Of a stretch of 64,000 nucleotides of DNA, positions 11,495 through 22,753 are shown in pieces; within the stretch, counting starts at the first letter, position 1; every line of letters starts with the position of its first letter. Under the pieces are notes generated by a model. It searched no databases, was not told where the DNA came from, and worked only from the letters and a program-made list of their open reading frames with translations. Origin of the DNA: Prunus persica (Eukaryota > Streptophyta > Magnoliopsida > Rosales > Rosaceae). The DNA lies in contig NC_034013.1 in assembly GCF_000346465.2 (NCBI RefSeq), forward strand, positions 9,511,819 to 9,575,818, read 5' to 3'. The position numbers and the translations under genes are program-made.

Positions 11495-11975
11495 CACATT
11501 TACTTTATTTACTATATGGTGTAGGTTTATTATTCATGCAATTTATTTACTGTATGGTGTAGGTTTATTACTCATACAATTTATTTACTATATGGTGTAG
11601 TTTTATTACCCATACAACAATATTTATTTAAAAGTGTGGCGCGGGTTTATCGTCCACACAACTAGCTTTACTTTTATTTAAGAAGTATGAAGTAGAATTA
11701 GTGTCAATACAAGCACATTTACTTTATCGCACATTTACATTTATTTAAAGTATGGTGCGAGATTATTGTCCATACTAACAATTTATTTACAAGCAATTTA
11801 ATTTATGAATTTATTTTATCGCACATCTACCTTTATTTAAAGTATGGTGCGGGATTATCATCCATATCAGCAATTTATTTACAAGAAATTTAATTTATGA
11901 ATTTATTTTACAGCACATTTACATTTATTTAAAGTATGGTGCGAGATTATCATCCATACCAACAATTTATTTATT
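11495..11975. repeat. Tandem subrepeats in the left foldback arm
   Basis: Units of about 38 bp (TATGGTGTAGGTTTATTA core) occur about three times between 11513 and 11626. Longer units of about 92 bp (GTATGGTGCGRGATTAT core plus an AT-rich spacer) follow from 11750 to 11975. Each core is followed 14-16 bases later by the complement of its first bases, giving a small predicted hairpin. Confidence 0.8.
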
Positions 11976-12299
11976 TTATGAATTAATTGTGTGATACGAT
12001 GAATTTTTACAGTACACAGTTTAGGACAAGAAGTTCCTTGATCCTCATCATACAACTAGATCAGGACTTGAAGATCCTTGATGATGATATTGATATGAGA
12101 GCTGGCAGTCTCTTGGATCAAGGATCTTCAAGTCTGATCTCTTGTTTACAAATATAGTACCGGAGAGAATGCCAGCTCTCATATCAATATCATCATCAAG
12201 GATCTTCAAGTCTTGATGTAGTTGTATGATGAGGATCAAAGAACTTCTGGTCCTGATCTGTGTACTGTAAAAACTCATCATATCACATAATTAATTCAT

Positions 12300-12785
12300 A
12301 AAATAAATAAATTGCTGGTATAGACGATAATCCCGCACCATACTTTAAATAAAGGTAGATGTGCGGTAAAATAAATTCATAAATTAAATTGCTTGTAAAT
12401 AAATTGCTAGTATGGACGATAATCTCGCACCATACTTTAAATAAAGGTAGATGTGCGGTAAAATAAATTCATAAATTGAATTGCTTGTAAATAAATTGCT
12501 GGTATGGACGATAATCCCGCACCATACTTTAAATAAATGTAAATGTGCAATAAAGTAAATGTGCTGGTATAAGCACTAATTCTACTCCATACTTCTTAAA
12601 TAAAAAGTAAAGGCAGTTGTGTGGACAATAAAACCGCGCCACACTTTTAAATAAATACTGTTGTATGGGTATAAAATTACACCATGTAGTAAATAAATTG
12701 TATGAGTAATAAACCTACACCATACAGTAAATCAATTGTATAGGTAATAAACCTACACCATATACTAAATAAAGTAAATGTGGGG
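12300..12785. repeat. Mirror-image tandem subrepeats in the right foldback arm
   Basis: Inverted counterpart of the array at 11495-11975. Recurring cores read ATAATCCCGCACCATAC, and later AATAAACCTACACCATA. They carry a few arm-specific substitutions, so the arms have diverged slightly since they formed. Confidence 0.8.
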
Positions 12786-13529
12786 ACAAAACCACCACTA
12801 AAAATATAGGAGGCGAAATTGTCCATTTTTGTTAGTGGTTAGAAATAGGAAAGCAAATAAATATAGTATATTATATTACCACTTTATAATATATTATACC
12901 GAGACCAAAATAGTCAATGATCCTTTAATAAAGCAACAATATATCAAAAATGAATCTTGGCCGACAATGATATTGAAGTAATTATTGTGCATATGTCCAT
13001 GCCTTCAATCTTATTGCTTTCTCACCTGCCATTAGTCAGCATATATAGAAAGTGGTATTGAATGGTGTAGAGTTTTAATAAAATAAATGAAGAAGATAAA
13101 AAGACAGAGAGCTTATCATGTTTTGGTGAGTTTGCTCGTATATCTCTCTAGCAGACCACAGCTCCTCCACTACTTTTCTTCCTTACATCCACTATGTAAA
13201 ATAATAGGGCTACAACTTTAGTGTTTACAATATATGTGGCTCACTGTTTTTTTTTTCCTCTCTTGGAGAATTTTTCTCTGCTCTCTTTTCTCTCCACTCA
13301 CTCACCCTCTTTCTTCCCTTCTCTTCTTTCTCTCTGGGCTCTATCTCTTCCTTCTCTGATTGTGTGTCTCATGCAAGGGAATGATGAAGCCTTTTTATAG
13401 GCAAAATTGATAGCTTCCCGTGAGTGTGCAATAAACTCATGCACCAAAGTCTTCAAACCAATAGTAAGTGGGCTCCACATGTTTATTCTTTACAACACTT
13501 CCCCTTAAAGACCACAAATAATATGTTTG

Positions 13530-14300
13530 CATGAAGTGAAGTCATAATCGAGGCAGGTGTACCTGAAAATCAAATTTTATGCTAGCTTTCCCCATGTAAC
13601 ATAACTTCGATATATACAAATACATGCATAAGTTTTATTTATTATGATCTTTATTTATTTATTATATTATTTTATACACAAATATATTTTAGAATCTAGG
13701 AAAATATTATATTGGACTGGGGCAAAAGTTGAGGAATCATTTTGGTAGAAAACCCTCACCATCGACACCTATCTTAACACTTGACACATGTCCTTGAAAA
13801 TAACTATAATTAACTCTTTGTTTTTAATTCTTTTAAAGTATTTCAAATAAAAAAATAAAGTAAAAAATAAAATAAAATAACATTAAAAAACCAAAACAAA
13901 AACAAAAACTCTATGTCCTTCTCTCTTCCCCTTCCCGAACCAACCCCACCACCTCGTCGATGGTCATAGTGTCACAAAATGTTACCAAATAATGATGACT
14001 GTTGTTATTATTATTATTTTTTTTTGGAGTGATTTCACAAATTTTAGTTGTATTTCGAATAAATTAGAGTTTGTTTATTTTAAGTTAATATTTTGTTTTG
14101 GTGGCAATAGACTACAAGTTGCTGTCAATATAAAGAAGAGGAATTCCAATGCCAATTTGGAACATGTGCTTGAGCTCTACCACAAAATTCTGAATCTTCA
14201 AAATGTCAATTTCTTTGAAGTTTGTAATTGATTTGCTGAACCTTCAGAAGGGTTGCAGACAATTTGTATTTTGATAACAATTTATGGAGTTTAGCAGCAA
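13530..14300. other. Gene-free AT-rich stretch
   Basis: No gene is seen. It contains A-rich runs around 13850-13910 and a short poly(T) at 14018-14028. ORFs here show no family content. Confidence 0.4.
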
Positions 14301-14304
14301 CTGT

Positions 14305-14505
14305 ATCTTCAATCAAAAAGTCCTTCGACATTGACCCGGCCAATCCCAATTTCGCATAGGGATTAAAGAAGCTCTGCACAACGTCTGCCTTCAACGACGT
14401 CATGAGCCTGGCCAAATTCGACAACATGTATTTTCGCAACTTGCAGAGAGGGTTGGGTTTGTTGAGTTGATGACGGACTGATGGATGAAGCCGCTTGTGG
14501 ATCTC
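14305..14505 (+). pseudogene. Class III peroxidase relic
   Basis: Plus-strand translation from 14321 gives SFDIDPANPNFA, a stop codon at 14357, then GLKKLCTTSAFNDVM, LAKFDNMYFRNLQRGLGLLS and another stop. After a frame change, KPLVDL followed by a stop is readable near 14488. This is the C-terminal half of a secretory plant peroxidase of the PER31/41/63 type. There the usual order is FAEGLRKLC, AFNDVM, KFDNMYYQNLQ, GLGLL, and RPFVDLYA-like. About five residues are missing after LC. Haem-ligand regions, the N-terminal half and the signal peptide are absent. Two stops and a shift make it non-functional. The opposite-strand ORF of 144 codons over this stretch is a shadow. Confidence 0.8.
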
Positions 14506-15150
14506 TAAGCAATGGTGGAGAGGGTGAACGAGGTGGGGGAGGGTTTGCTGGAGGGGCATGGTGGCTAGGGTTGCTGAGGGGGTCAACTTATTTCCTTTAC
14601 GTACAGTCAAGAATTTAATTGATAACAGTAGAACTTTCAAGTATAGATGTTGTAATTAATATTAGAGACCTCAAATTTAGAGATTTTACAGCTGAAGATG
14701 CTCCCCTTCTGGCCAATTAATTCTAGTCTCTTAGTAGACTGCCTATGAATATCTCCGAGCATCCTCTCAATAATCCAAGGGGGAAATGGTTGTACCATCA
14801 AACCCATTATTTCAAATATTTAGAGTCTAAATTAACATATCTATACGAATTCCTCCAAATGCTACAAAACCACTTCAATTGCAAAATCTTGCTTTCTTAC
14901 CATCAAATCCATACTGAAGATTTGACCAAAAAAAGAAGAAAAAGAAACACATTTTAGAAGTTATGGCACATAGGCGTTAAAGGTCGACACACGCACAATT
15001 TACCAGCAGCTTCATCTGAGGAATAAAAAACCCACTACCTCACCTTGTTAATCATATTCCATTTCCCCATCCGCGGAGTTACCTCCGTTTCACATCCATG
15101 GCTATGGTATTTTAGTTGTGTCCATCAATACAAACATCAGTTCAGAAACA
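14506..15150. other. Gene-free stretch before the solo LTR
   Basis: No gene or bounded repeat is seen. Short ORFs have no recognisable content. Confidence 0.4.
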
Positions 15151-15155
15151 AGTTC

Positions 15156-17455
15156 TGACAGGACCCGACCCAAATTCCGCTTTGGAATTCGAGCCGGATC
15201 CTGTGCGTGTTCGACACCTGGCGGATGTCGGGCACGAATGACCTAATTTCCCTTCTATACAAAGCTCGATAAAATAATAAGGTTGACTTCTACCGAAAAA
15301 CCGGCAGAGTTTCCCTTGTAACTGGCTCAATACCAAAACAGTTACACCTGCCAAACAAGTATATATATACAACCAACTGTCAGCACACGTATATATATAT
15401 TCTAACAGTTCAATTCTAAGTCTAGGGCAAAACATCAGAAGGTTACTAAGAATTTACAAAGGAGTCAATCCTTTTACAAAACAAAAAGTCCTACATCAAA
15501 AGAAAGGCGCGGAAGGTGGAAAACGGCCCGGTGGTGAATTCCTGTGCACGCCTACTGCCTGGGGGCGCAAAACATTAAAAAGGGTGAGTGGACCCAAAAA
15601 CAAAGTTTAGAAAAATACATAAGAACATGCTAACCCCACTGTAAAAACAGTTATATAAACTAAATTTTTCTCTTTATTACTGAAATCAATGCACTCATAT
15701 AATTATACATGTATATAAGCCAAGCATACTCATGGTCAATATTAATTTCTTAAGCATTGAAAACAGTTTAAAACTACCACCTAGGTGTACCCTTTATTTC
15801 CGTCAATTCCTTATATTCGTCAATTCCGCGCATCACCGTGGGTGACACGTACTCGCAGGATTCATGGGATCGTAGTTAGTCTGATCCGCATTACTCACTC
15901 CACACGAGTTCGAATACCAAAGAACTCATGGGGCAACTGTCAAGCATGCTGACTAAACCGAAGGCAACCAATAAAATCCGAAGGCAACAAGTGTATATTT
16001 GGGTATCAGGTGATTTAGAAAAATATAAAGTTTATGAAGAAATAACTGAATTTCTGTAAACTCTAAAGTTGTGCTGCCATTTATTCGATAATCTGATAAT
16101 TAACTAGAATTTCTTTTCCTATATCCTGTAAAGGAGATTTTACTCGGCAGCATACAAAACAAAATATTTAAAAGCATATAACAGCTTATAAAACGATAAT
16201 CTTTGAATAAAACTTAGTCAAGATCAATAACTGTAACTGAACTGCTTAAATTCATTTATAAAAACAAAGAGTCCACTCACTGGTAGTCCGAGCTCGCTGG
16301 ACCTCTTGAAGGTCCCTTATGTGGGTCAACTGGTGCCCGGGTGCCTGATTCAATGACCATAATATTCTATTAATACAATATAATATTAATTAAAAAATCC
16401 TGACCCCAGGCTCCTAGAAGTACGTGGGTCAAATTAAAATTATTCCTATGGCCATAAAAGCTTTCCTTCAACTTGGAATAGTTTAGCAGTATCTTGGGAC
16501 TCAAAAAGCGCTAAAGTTCCAAAAAGTCAACCTGGGGTCTCGCGGGTCCGTGACCTCGCAATTACGATCCGGAAGCCTCTAAAAGTTCCAATATATCTAG
16601 GACACATGTCCTGAGGGTTTGGTCTTGATCGGACGGTCGGATTGATCACGATCGTACAATCGCACGATTTCTAAACCCTAACCCTAGGGTTCGCGATTTC
16701 GGAGTATTCGGGACTCCGATTCACGATCCGTCGAATCCTACACGATTCTGAAATTGTCTAGAGTAACATATCTGAAACTGATTACGATCCAACGGCTCAA
16801 CAGTATTGAACTCGAAAATCGCACAATATGAAAAATCTGTTTGAGGCTCAAACGGTATCCAAATTGAGATCCGCGAATTCCTACGCGCTCGTGACAACCT
16901 AAGGATCTCATCAAGACACAGTGCCACTTCACTACCCTCACCCACGCTCCGCCACAAGCGTCGACAGCGCTGTGTGTCTAAAGCGATTACGTCTCGCCGA
17001 AAATCTCAAAATCGTGGCTCCAAACTCCTACCCTAGGTATAACACCATAATTGGAGCCATTTTTGTTTGGACCTACCCCAAAAACTGATCGGAAGTGGCC
17101 GAACTCGGCGGCCAAAAATCTGCTGAATTTCCAATTCGAAAATCAATTACCTACGTTAAGAACCGATTGAATCCTACCGAACAGGCAGCTAGAACAGCTC
17201 GAGAGGTTCAAAATCCATACCTGGATATTCCGATTTGGTGGCCGGACGATGGAGATCGACGGCCGTGAAGTTTCTGTCAAAATCGCTTGGATTTCTGCAA
17301 TTTTCGGCCAGCACCGGCGGTTCTAAGGGCTGAGATCAATCGGAAAGGAAAGAAGAGGTGGCAGCGGTTCGAATGGGTCCGGCCTCGTGGCCGGTGGTGG
17401 TCCGTGGTGGCGACGGCGCCACAAAACTCTGATCGCGGGGGGGAGTGTTCGCGAC

Positions 17456-17517
<62 letters not shown>

Positions 17518-17785
17518 AGTGAGGTTTAAAAATCTGAATTTGAAAATTACCGTTTTGCCCATCGTAATATTTTAACCGTATTTTCTTCGTTAAAACTCCG
17601 ATTCGAGCCCACTTTGTGTCTACGGACTCATTTCATCGTGCTCTACGCAATGGTGTGTGTGGAATTGTCAAATTCCTTCTCGGTCAAAAAGTCAACTTTT
17701 CTTTAATAAATTATTCCAAGGGCAAAATTGTCTTTTGCTCTTAATAAATTAATAATTAAATATTAATTTAGTTTGGGTTATTACA
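15156..17785. mobile_element. Solo LTR (about 2.63 kb) with 5-bp target duplication
   Basis: The element begins TGACAGGACCCGACC and ends GGGTTATTACA, giving the TG...CA termini of LTRs. It is flanked by perfect AGTTC at 15151-15155 and 17786-17790. No gag, pol, PBS or second LTR copy is found inside, which fits recombination between two LTRs that left one behind. The length suggests a long-LTR Ty3/gypsy family. A (GA)n tract at 17459-17508 and GC-rich stretches lie inside. Strand of the parent element is undetermined; a repeat in which the whole unit is a non-coding element is the alternative. Confidence 0.8.
17459..17508. repeat. (GA)n microsatellite inside the solo LTR
   Basis: Nearly uninterrupted GA run of about 50 bp. 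It produces spurious Arg-Glu and Ser-Leu ORFs on both strands. Confidence 0.95.
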
Positions 17786-17790
17786 AGTTC

Positions 17791-18126
17791 AATGATGCTT
17801 GTAGTGACTGGGAATAAAACTAGAGACAAATGATTACCAATGAAGGAGGCAAAACTCGAGCATGAACCAAAGCCATTTGTTCTAGGGAAAATTGTCGTAC
17901 ACCCTCCGAATTAGGACCCCAATCGAACTTAAACCCCCGAACTAAAAAAATCAGTCAATTTAACTCCCAAATTATATTAAAATGGTCAATTTAGCCCTTG
18001 CTGTTAAGTTTTGTAAATTTCATCCAATTTTTCGTTAACTATAAACTTGTAATTTTGAGTAAAATAAATAATAAATATATTAAACAAAAGGATAATAAAT
18101 AATAATAAAAAATAGAATAACAATTA
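17791..18126. other. Spacer between solo LTR and MULE
   Basis: AT-rich sequence containing phrases like ACCCTCCGAATTAGGACCCC and GGTCAATTTAGCCCTTGCTG, which are typical of plant MULE-like termini. This may be the remains of another element into which the next one inserted. No gene. Confidence 0.35.
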
Positions 18127-18135
18127 TAAATAAAA

Positions 18136-19316
18136 GGCTTTTGATCACAAATGGTCCATGAGGTTTGTCAAATTATCACATTTGGTCATTTATCTTTTTT
18201 TCTGACATTATTGGTCCTTTATGTTACACCTCACACATCAATTTGGTCTCACCGTCACGTTCTGTCAAAATTTTCCATTAGATTGTTGACGTGGACTAAA
18301 CAATGTTTTCAATATTTTGGGTTTTATCACAAATGACCCTTTATATTTTTTTCTGACATTATTGGTCCTTATGTTACACCTCACACATCAATTGATCCCA
18401 CCATGAGATTTTGTTAAATTGCTGACATGACACTTATGTGGTGCATACATAGCCAATAAGAAAATGTCAAGTGGATCTACATGAAGAAATGTTTTTTAAA
18501 AAATAAAATAGTTTAACATTTAAAATATTTTTAAAAAAAGAGAGAAAATTTTCAAAACATACATTTTTTTTATTCAAATCCACTTGGCATGTTATTAATG
18601 GACATGTAGGCTCCACATACATGTCGTGTCAAATCCGTTAGGTTTTGTTGAAAAACCCTAAACCTTTTAAAAAATAGTTTAACATTTAAAATATTTTTTA
18701 AAAAAAATGTTAAAAAGAGAGAAAATTTTCAAAACATTATATATTTTTATTATATTCAAATCCACTTGGCATGTTATTATTGGACATATAGGCTCCACAT
18801 ACATGTCACGTCAAATCTGTTAGGTTATGTAGAAATTTTCATCAATTTAATAGAAATTTCAACAGAACATAACGAATTTGACGTGACATGTATATGGAGC
18901 CTACATGTCTAATAATAACATGCCAAGTAGATTTGAATGAAAAACAAATTATGTTTTGAAATTTTTATCTTTTTTGAATTAAATTTTTTCTAAAAGATTT
19001 TAAATGTTAAACTATTTTTAAAAATATAAAGGACCAATAATGTCAGAAAAAAATATAAAGGACCAAAGGTGATAATTTCGCAAACCTCAGGGACTATTTG
19101 TAATAAAACCCAAAATATTTAAAATATTATTTAATCCACTTGGCGTCCACGTCAGCAATCTAACAGAAAATTTTGACGGAACCTGATGGCGAGACCAAAT
19201 TGATGTGTGAGGTGTAACATAATGGACCAATAATGTCAATAAAATAAAATAAAATAAAATAAAGTATCAAATGTTATAATTTGGCAAACCTCAGGGACCA
19301 TTTGTGATAAAAACCC
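18136..19316. mobile_element. Non-autonomous Mutator-like element (MULE) with long TIRs
   Basis: A 1181-bp element is flanked by a perfect 9-bp direct repeat, TAAATAAAA, at 18127-18135 and 19317-19325. That is the Mutator signature. The ends are long inverted repeats of about 200 bp: ATCACAAATGGTCC at the left, and GGACCATTTGTGAT near the right end. Within each TIR the phrases TGACATTATTGGTCC and TACACCTCACACATCAATT recur. The centre holds further repeats (AGTTTAACATTTAAAATATT twice, with an inverted version at about 18985-19015). No transposase ORF exists. Confidence 0.85.
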
Positions 19317-19405
19317 TAAATAAAAAAAAGGGCCCGAGGCACAACTCTTCTTCAACCATGCAATCAATTCCCAATCAAGCCATCAATATAATCAATTAGC
19401 AATAT

Positions 19406-19728
19406 TCAAGACCCAGCAATCAATTCAATTCCCTTGAGTTGTGCTACTATGAAGTCAACCCAAATAAGATATAGATCATCACAAACCCCAGGCCCCTCCT
19501 TCTTCGGTGAAACCAATTGCAACACCACCGTCACGTTCACATCACCAGCATGGAGGGAGATAGTGGGAGTGTATGTAGAATTTTTAGTGTGAGAGGGAAA
19601 TATTTGCTCAAGTTCCACCGGGAAGTGGTTGGCTTTCACCTCGCATGGCTTATCAAACTTATCTGGAAGCATAAGCTTAATGGTTATAGACCTCGACGAA
19701 GGCCTATGCATGTTTTTCTTTTGTATTG

Positions 19729-19773
<45 letters not shown>

Positions 19774-19873
19774 GGATATCTTTCACTTCATATGGCTTAC
19801 CTAACTTACCGAATCCTGACTTGTCTGAAAGCCTAAGCTTAATGGTCATTAATATCGATGTAGGACGATGCAT
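19406..19873 (-). pseudogene. Tandem gene-fragment units, weakly Argonaute-N-like
   Basis: Read on the minus strand, two consecutive units begin MHRP and contain FGKLGKPYEVKDIHFSL and DKPCEVKANHFPVELEQ. A third, diverged unit at 20094-20258 reads GKPCMVKTTHFSLELEE. The pattern (GK-P-x-V-x-x-x-HF) recalls the start of the Argonaute N domain, where G(K/R)xxxVxANHFxV is usual. Nothing else of Argonaute is found and the (GA)n tract interrupts each unit. The open frame is 155 codons but lacks a normal protein composition. It is likely a duplicated relic; the family call is weak. Confidence 0.3.
19733..19770. repeat. (GA)n microsatellite
   Basis: Uninterrupted GA run between two fragment units. 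A related run lies just before the assembly gap (about 19917-19940) and another just after it. Confidence 0.9.
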
Positions 19874-19944
19874 TTTTTTAAAGAAGGGGTAGAAAAAGAG
19901 AGAGAAAGATAGAAAAAGAGAGAGAGAGAGAGAGAGAGAGAATC

Positions 19945-20044
19945 NNNNNNNNNNNNNNNNNNNNNNNNNNNNNNNNNNNNNNNNNNNNNNNNNNNNNNNN
20001 NNNNNNNNNNNNNNNNNNNNNNNNNNNNNNNNNNNNNNNNNNNN
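19945..20044. other. Assembly gap of exactly 100 N
   Basis: A run of 100 Ns is bounded by GA-rich sequence on both sides. The round length suggests a placeholder, not a measured distance. The collapse is probably caused by the GA repeat. Confidence 1.
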
Positions 20045-20093
20045 GGGGGGGAGAGAGAGAGAGAAGAGGATAGTTTAGTTTGAGAGAAAGAAA

Positions 20094-20258
20094 GTGTGTG
20101 TGGGTATGCAACTGTTTAATGTGAGGGGGAAATCTTTCCTCAAGTTCCAACGAAAAGTGAGTGGTTTTCACCATACAAGGCTTACCTATCTTACTGAATT
20201 TTGGCTTATTCATAAGGATAAGTTTAATGGTCATGGACCTCAACGGAGGCTTATGCAT
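20094..20258 (-). pseudogene. Third copy of the tandem fragment unit
   Basis: Repeats the unit seen at 19560-19700: both contain GTGAGRGGGAAAT followed by CTCAAGTTCCA, and later a TTAATGGT(T/C)AT(A/G)GACCTC block. On the minus strand it reads MHKPPLRSMTIKL, then KIGKPCMVKTTHFSLELEE. It is separated from the others by the 100-N gap. Confidence 0.45.
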
Positions 20259-20947
20259 GTTTTTTTCTTCTTCTTCTGATTCGAAGAGGTATTTTCATAT
20301 GATAGTTTAGTGTGTTCTCTTAGTTTCTTTTTTGGGGTTTATATATATAAAATTATTGTTATTTAAACATTTTTATTTTGTGTTTGAATGACTTACATAA
20401 AGCATTCATTATATGCGACCTTAAATTTTTTCAAGTTTTCATGTGGGACTTTGTATTCTTCAACAATATATTTATGATAACACTCAAATTATCATTAGTT
20501 AAGAAATAATGAATACAAGGATAACATAAATCACACACTCTTCTTGAAAAACAAAGACCAATACACGTAAGATGGTTTATCCCTAAGACCAACATAAATA
20601 AATGGTATTGCCTCTTCAGACAACTCATCTTACTGGCTCTGTAAGATCTCCATCTCCCCTCCACCGGTATCCACCCTTAAGCTTCTACCTTTCGCCTATA
20701 AGCCTCACATTCACTTCCTACGACCACAACATTCTTTCCCCCTTTACTTGACCTTATATCCCATCTCCTTCTCAATGTCGTCCCACACCAAATACCACAT
20801 AACGACCTATGTTTCATGCCTCCTAACCTATTTACTTGCCCACTCCATTCCCTCCAACAACCACCATCCTACTACTCACCTCACACCTATTTCCTCCATT
20901 TCACACTTATTCTTACCAACTCCACCATCCAACGAGTATAAAAATCC

Positions 20948-21130
20948 TTGAACTCAACATTGAGAGATTTACAAGGGATGACCTATATGGATAATTAACG
21001 GAACGCTTTCTTGAGTATTATGAGGTCCTAGAAGAGGAAAAAGTTACTATTGCCATCGGGCACTTTTCTCTTGACTCCTCCTTGTGGATGCACTTATATG
21101 AGCAATGCTATCCAAAACTTACATCCACAT
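20948..21130 (+). pseudogene. Ty3/gypsy-like gag fragment, copy 1
   Basis: With frame changes the plus strand reads LNIERFTR-like, then NAFLEYYEVLEEEKVTIAIGHF, DSSLWMHLYEQCYPKL. The layout (ER-F-x-x-x-DPYGW, a middle helix, then SLWMxxYEQ-YPKL) matches the retrotransposon gag domain of plant Ty3/gypsy elements, where GW, then A-x-x-H-x-x-x-x-A-x-x-W, is usual. It is interrupted by stops. Confidence 0.6.
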
Positions 21131-22524
21131 GTCTTTGTTTGTATTGCCTTTGTACTACCACATAAGCATCATCGCAACAAGTTAACTCCTTGAGCATTGT
21201 GCTGTGTCCTTTTAGGATACGTTGTTAATCAAAAAGTGTAGCGATGCTATCACCCTTCAACTAAAAAATGTTTATAACATTGGATGTCGTTTTTCATGAA
21301 GATTCAATGTATTTTTCCTTTGAGCTTAAAGTCTCTTTTTGAACTTGTACAAGACACGTCATGACCATGTTCCACAACAACCTTGACTACAAACTATGTT
21401 CCTCAACCTTGACTAAAAAATGTTTGTAGTCAAGTTGGTTGAGGAATATGGTCGTTACGTGTCTTGTTCAGGTTTAAAGAGAGACTTTAAGCTCAGAGGA
21501 AAAATACATCGAGTCCTCATGGAAAAGGACATCCAATGTTATAAACATTTTTTGAGTTGGTGGGTGATAGCATCGGTAAAATGGTTATAGTTCATGGGGG
21601 TAAACGGCTAAATTTTTTTTTTTTTTATATCACTTGCATTCCAAATACCTTCTTCATGAAACCACTTCCTGTTGAATTATTTTGCCTAAGAATTTGCATA
21701 AATGCAACAATAGGATTATAAAAAATAAAGTAAAAACTCAATTGTAGATTAAGAAATGCATTCAATGTCAAAATAAAAAACACAAATAGACCTGCATTAT
21801 GTTGAACTCCCGCTTGTTAAGACGTTAACAAGTTGCTCTTAGTAATGTTGTGACTTATCTTTCATTGATGTTCCTCAACTATCTTAGCCCAGCAACAATG
21901 GTGCAAAACTTGCATAAAGGAAAATAAATAAATCATTTTCTAAATACTATTACATGCTTAGAAGAAAGGCAATGGGTTTTGAATCGCTTCCAGCTTGTAA
22001 GGCTAAAAATCTTTTTTTTTTTTTCTATCACTTGCATTCCAAATATCTTCTTCATGAAACCACCTCTGGTTGAATTATTTTGCCTAAGCATCTACATAAA
22101 TGCATCAACATGATTATAACAAATAAAATAAAAACTCAATTATAGATTAAGAAATGTATTCAATGTCAAAATAAAAAGCACAAATAGACCTGCATTGTGT
22201 TGAACTCCTGCTCATTAAGATGTTGACAAGTTGTTCTTAGTAATGTTGTGACTTGTCTTTTATTGAGGTTCCTCAACTATCTTTGCCTAGCAACAATGGT
22301 GCAAAGCTTGCATAAAGGAAAATAAGTAAATCATTTCCTAAATACTAGTACATGCTTAGAAGAGAATCAATGGGTTCTGAATCACTTCTAGCTTGTAAGG
22401 CACATAATCACATTTTCTAGTACAATATTGTACCTCTCACGATCTCCGAACGAGCAGTGGGTAAGCGTATGTATGGCTTCATGATTTCAGAAGCCATCGA
22501 CATTAACAGCCATCGCTTGACTAT

Positions 22525-22753
22525 TTAGTTTTTTTGAATACTATTTGTCATATATTTCATCTGATTCTGCTCGCTGCTCGACTTTGCAGTAAAAGTACGA
22601 GAGTTTTTCATGTTCCGCAATGTGCGTCTCAATAATTTGAGACCACACATCATAGTTTGATTCGGTGAGGGTGATTCTTGTGTTGAATCCAGACCCTTCA
22701 GTTTGAACAATAATAGGTTTGGTGACTGAGGATTTGATGTCGCTTTTTCCCAT
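22525..22753 (-). pseudogene. Copia-type gag N-terminal fragment
   Basis: The minus-strand frame begins MGKSDIKSSV and contains ITLTESNYDVWSQIIETHI, then KLSYFYCK. This is the N-terminal segment of Ty1/copia gag polyproteins (Retrotran_gag_3-like: L-x-x-x-N-Y-x-x-W). Only about 70 residues remain; the frame closes at 22541 and no protease, integrase or RT follows. It lies on the opposite strand to the gypsy-like fragments, so it is a separate insertion. Confidence 0.7.

Larger units (their letters stand above)
10388..13529. mobile_element. Foldback-type inverted-repeat locus with three copies of one arm
   Basis: Five blocks are arranged A1, A', B, B', A2. A1 (about 10388-10728) is inverted as A' (about 10768-11105). 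The stretch A'-B (about 10768-12106) is inverted as B'-A2 (12171-13529), giving arms of about 1.34 kb around a 64-base centre (12107-12170). The arms match almost base for base, with scattered substitutions. Outer ends read AACATATTATTTG and its complement. No target duplication could be identified and no transposase is encoded. It is most simply a non-autonomous foldback element or a rearranged, LTR-derived palindrome. Confidence 0.75.

Noticed and set aside
14206..14640. 144-codon minus-strand ORF
   Set aside because: Antisense of the peroxidase relic; the plus strand explains the sequence.
17287..17575. Overlapping ORFs of 62-80 codons on both strands rich in Arg-Glu or Ser-Leu
   Set aside because: They are translations of the (GA)n tract inside the solo LTR, with no other content.
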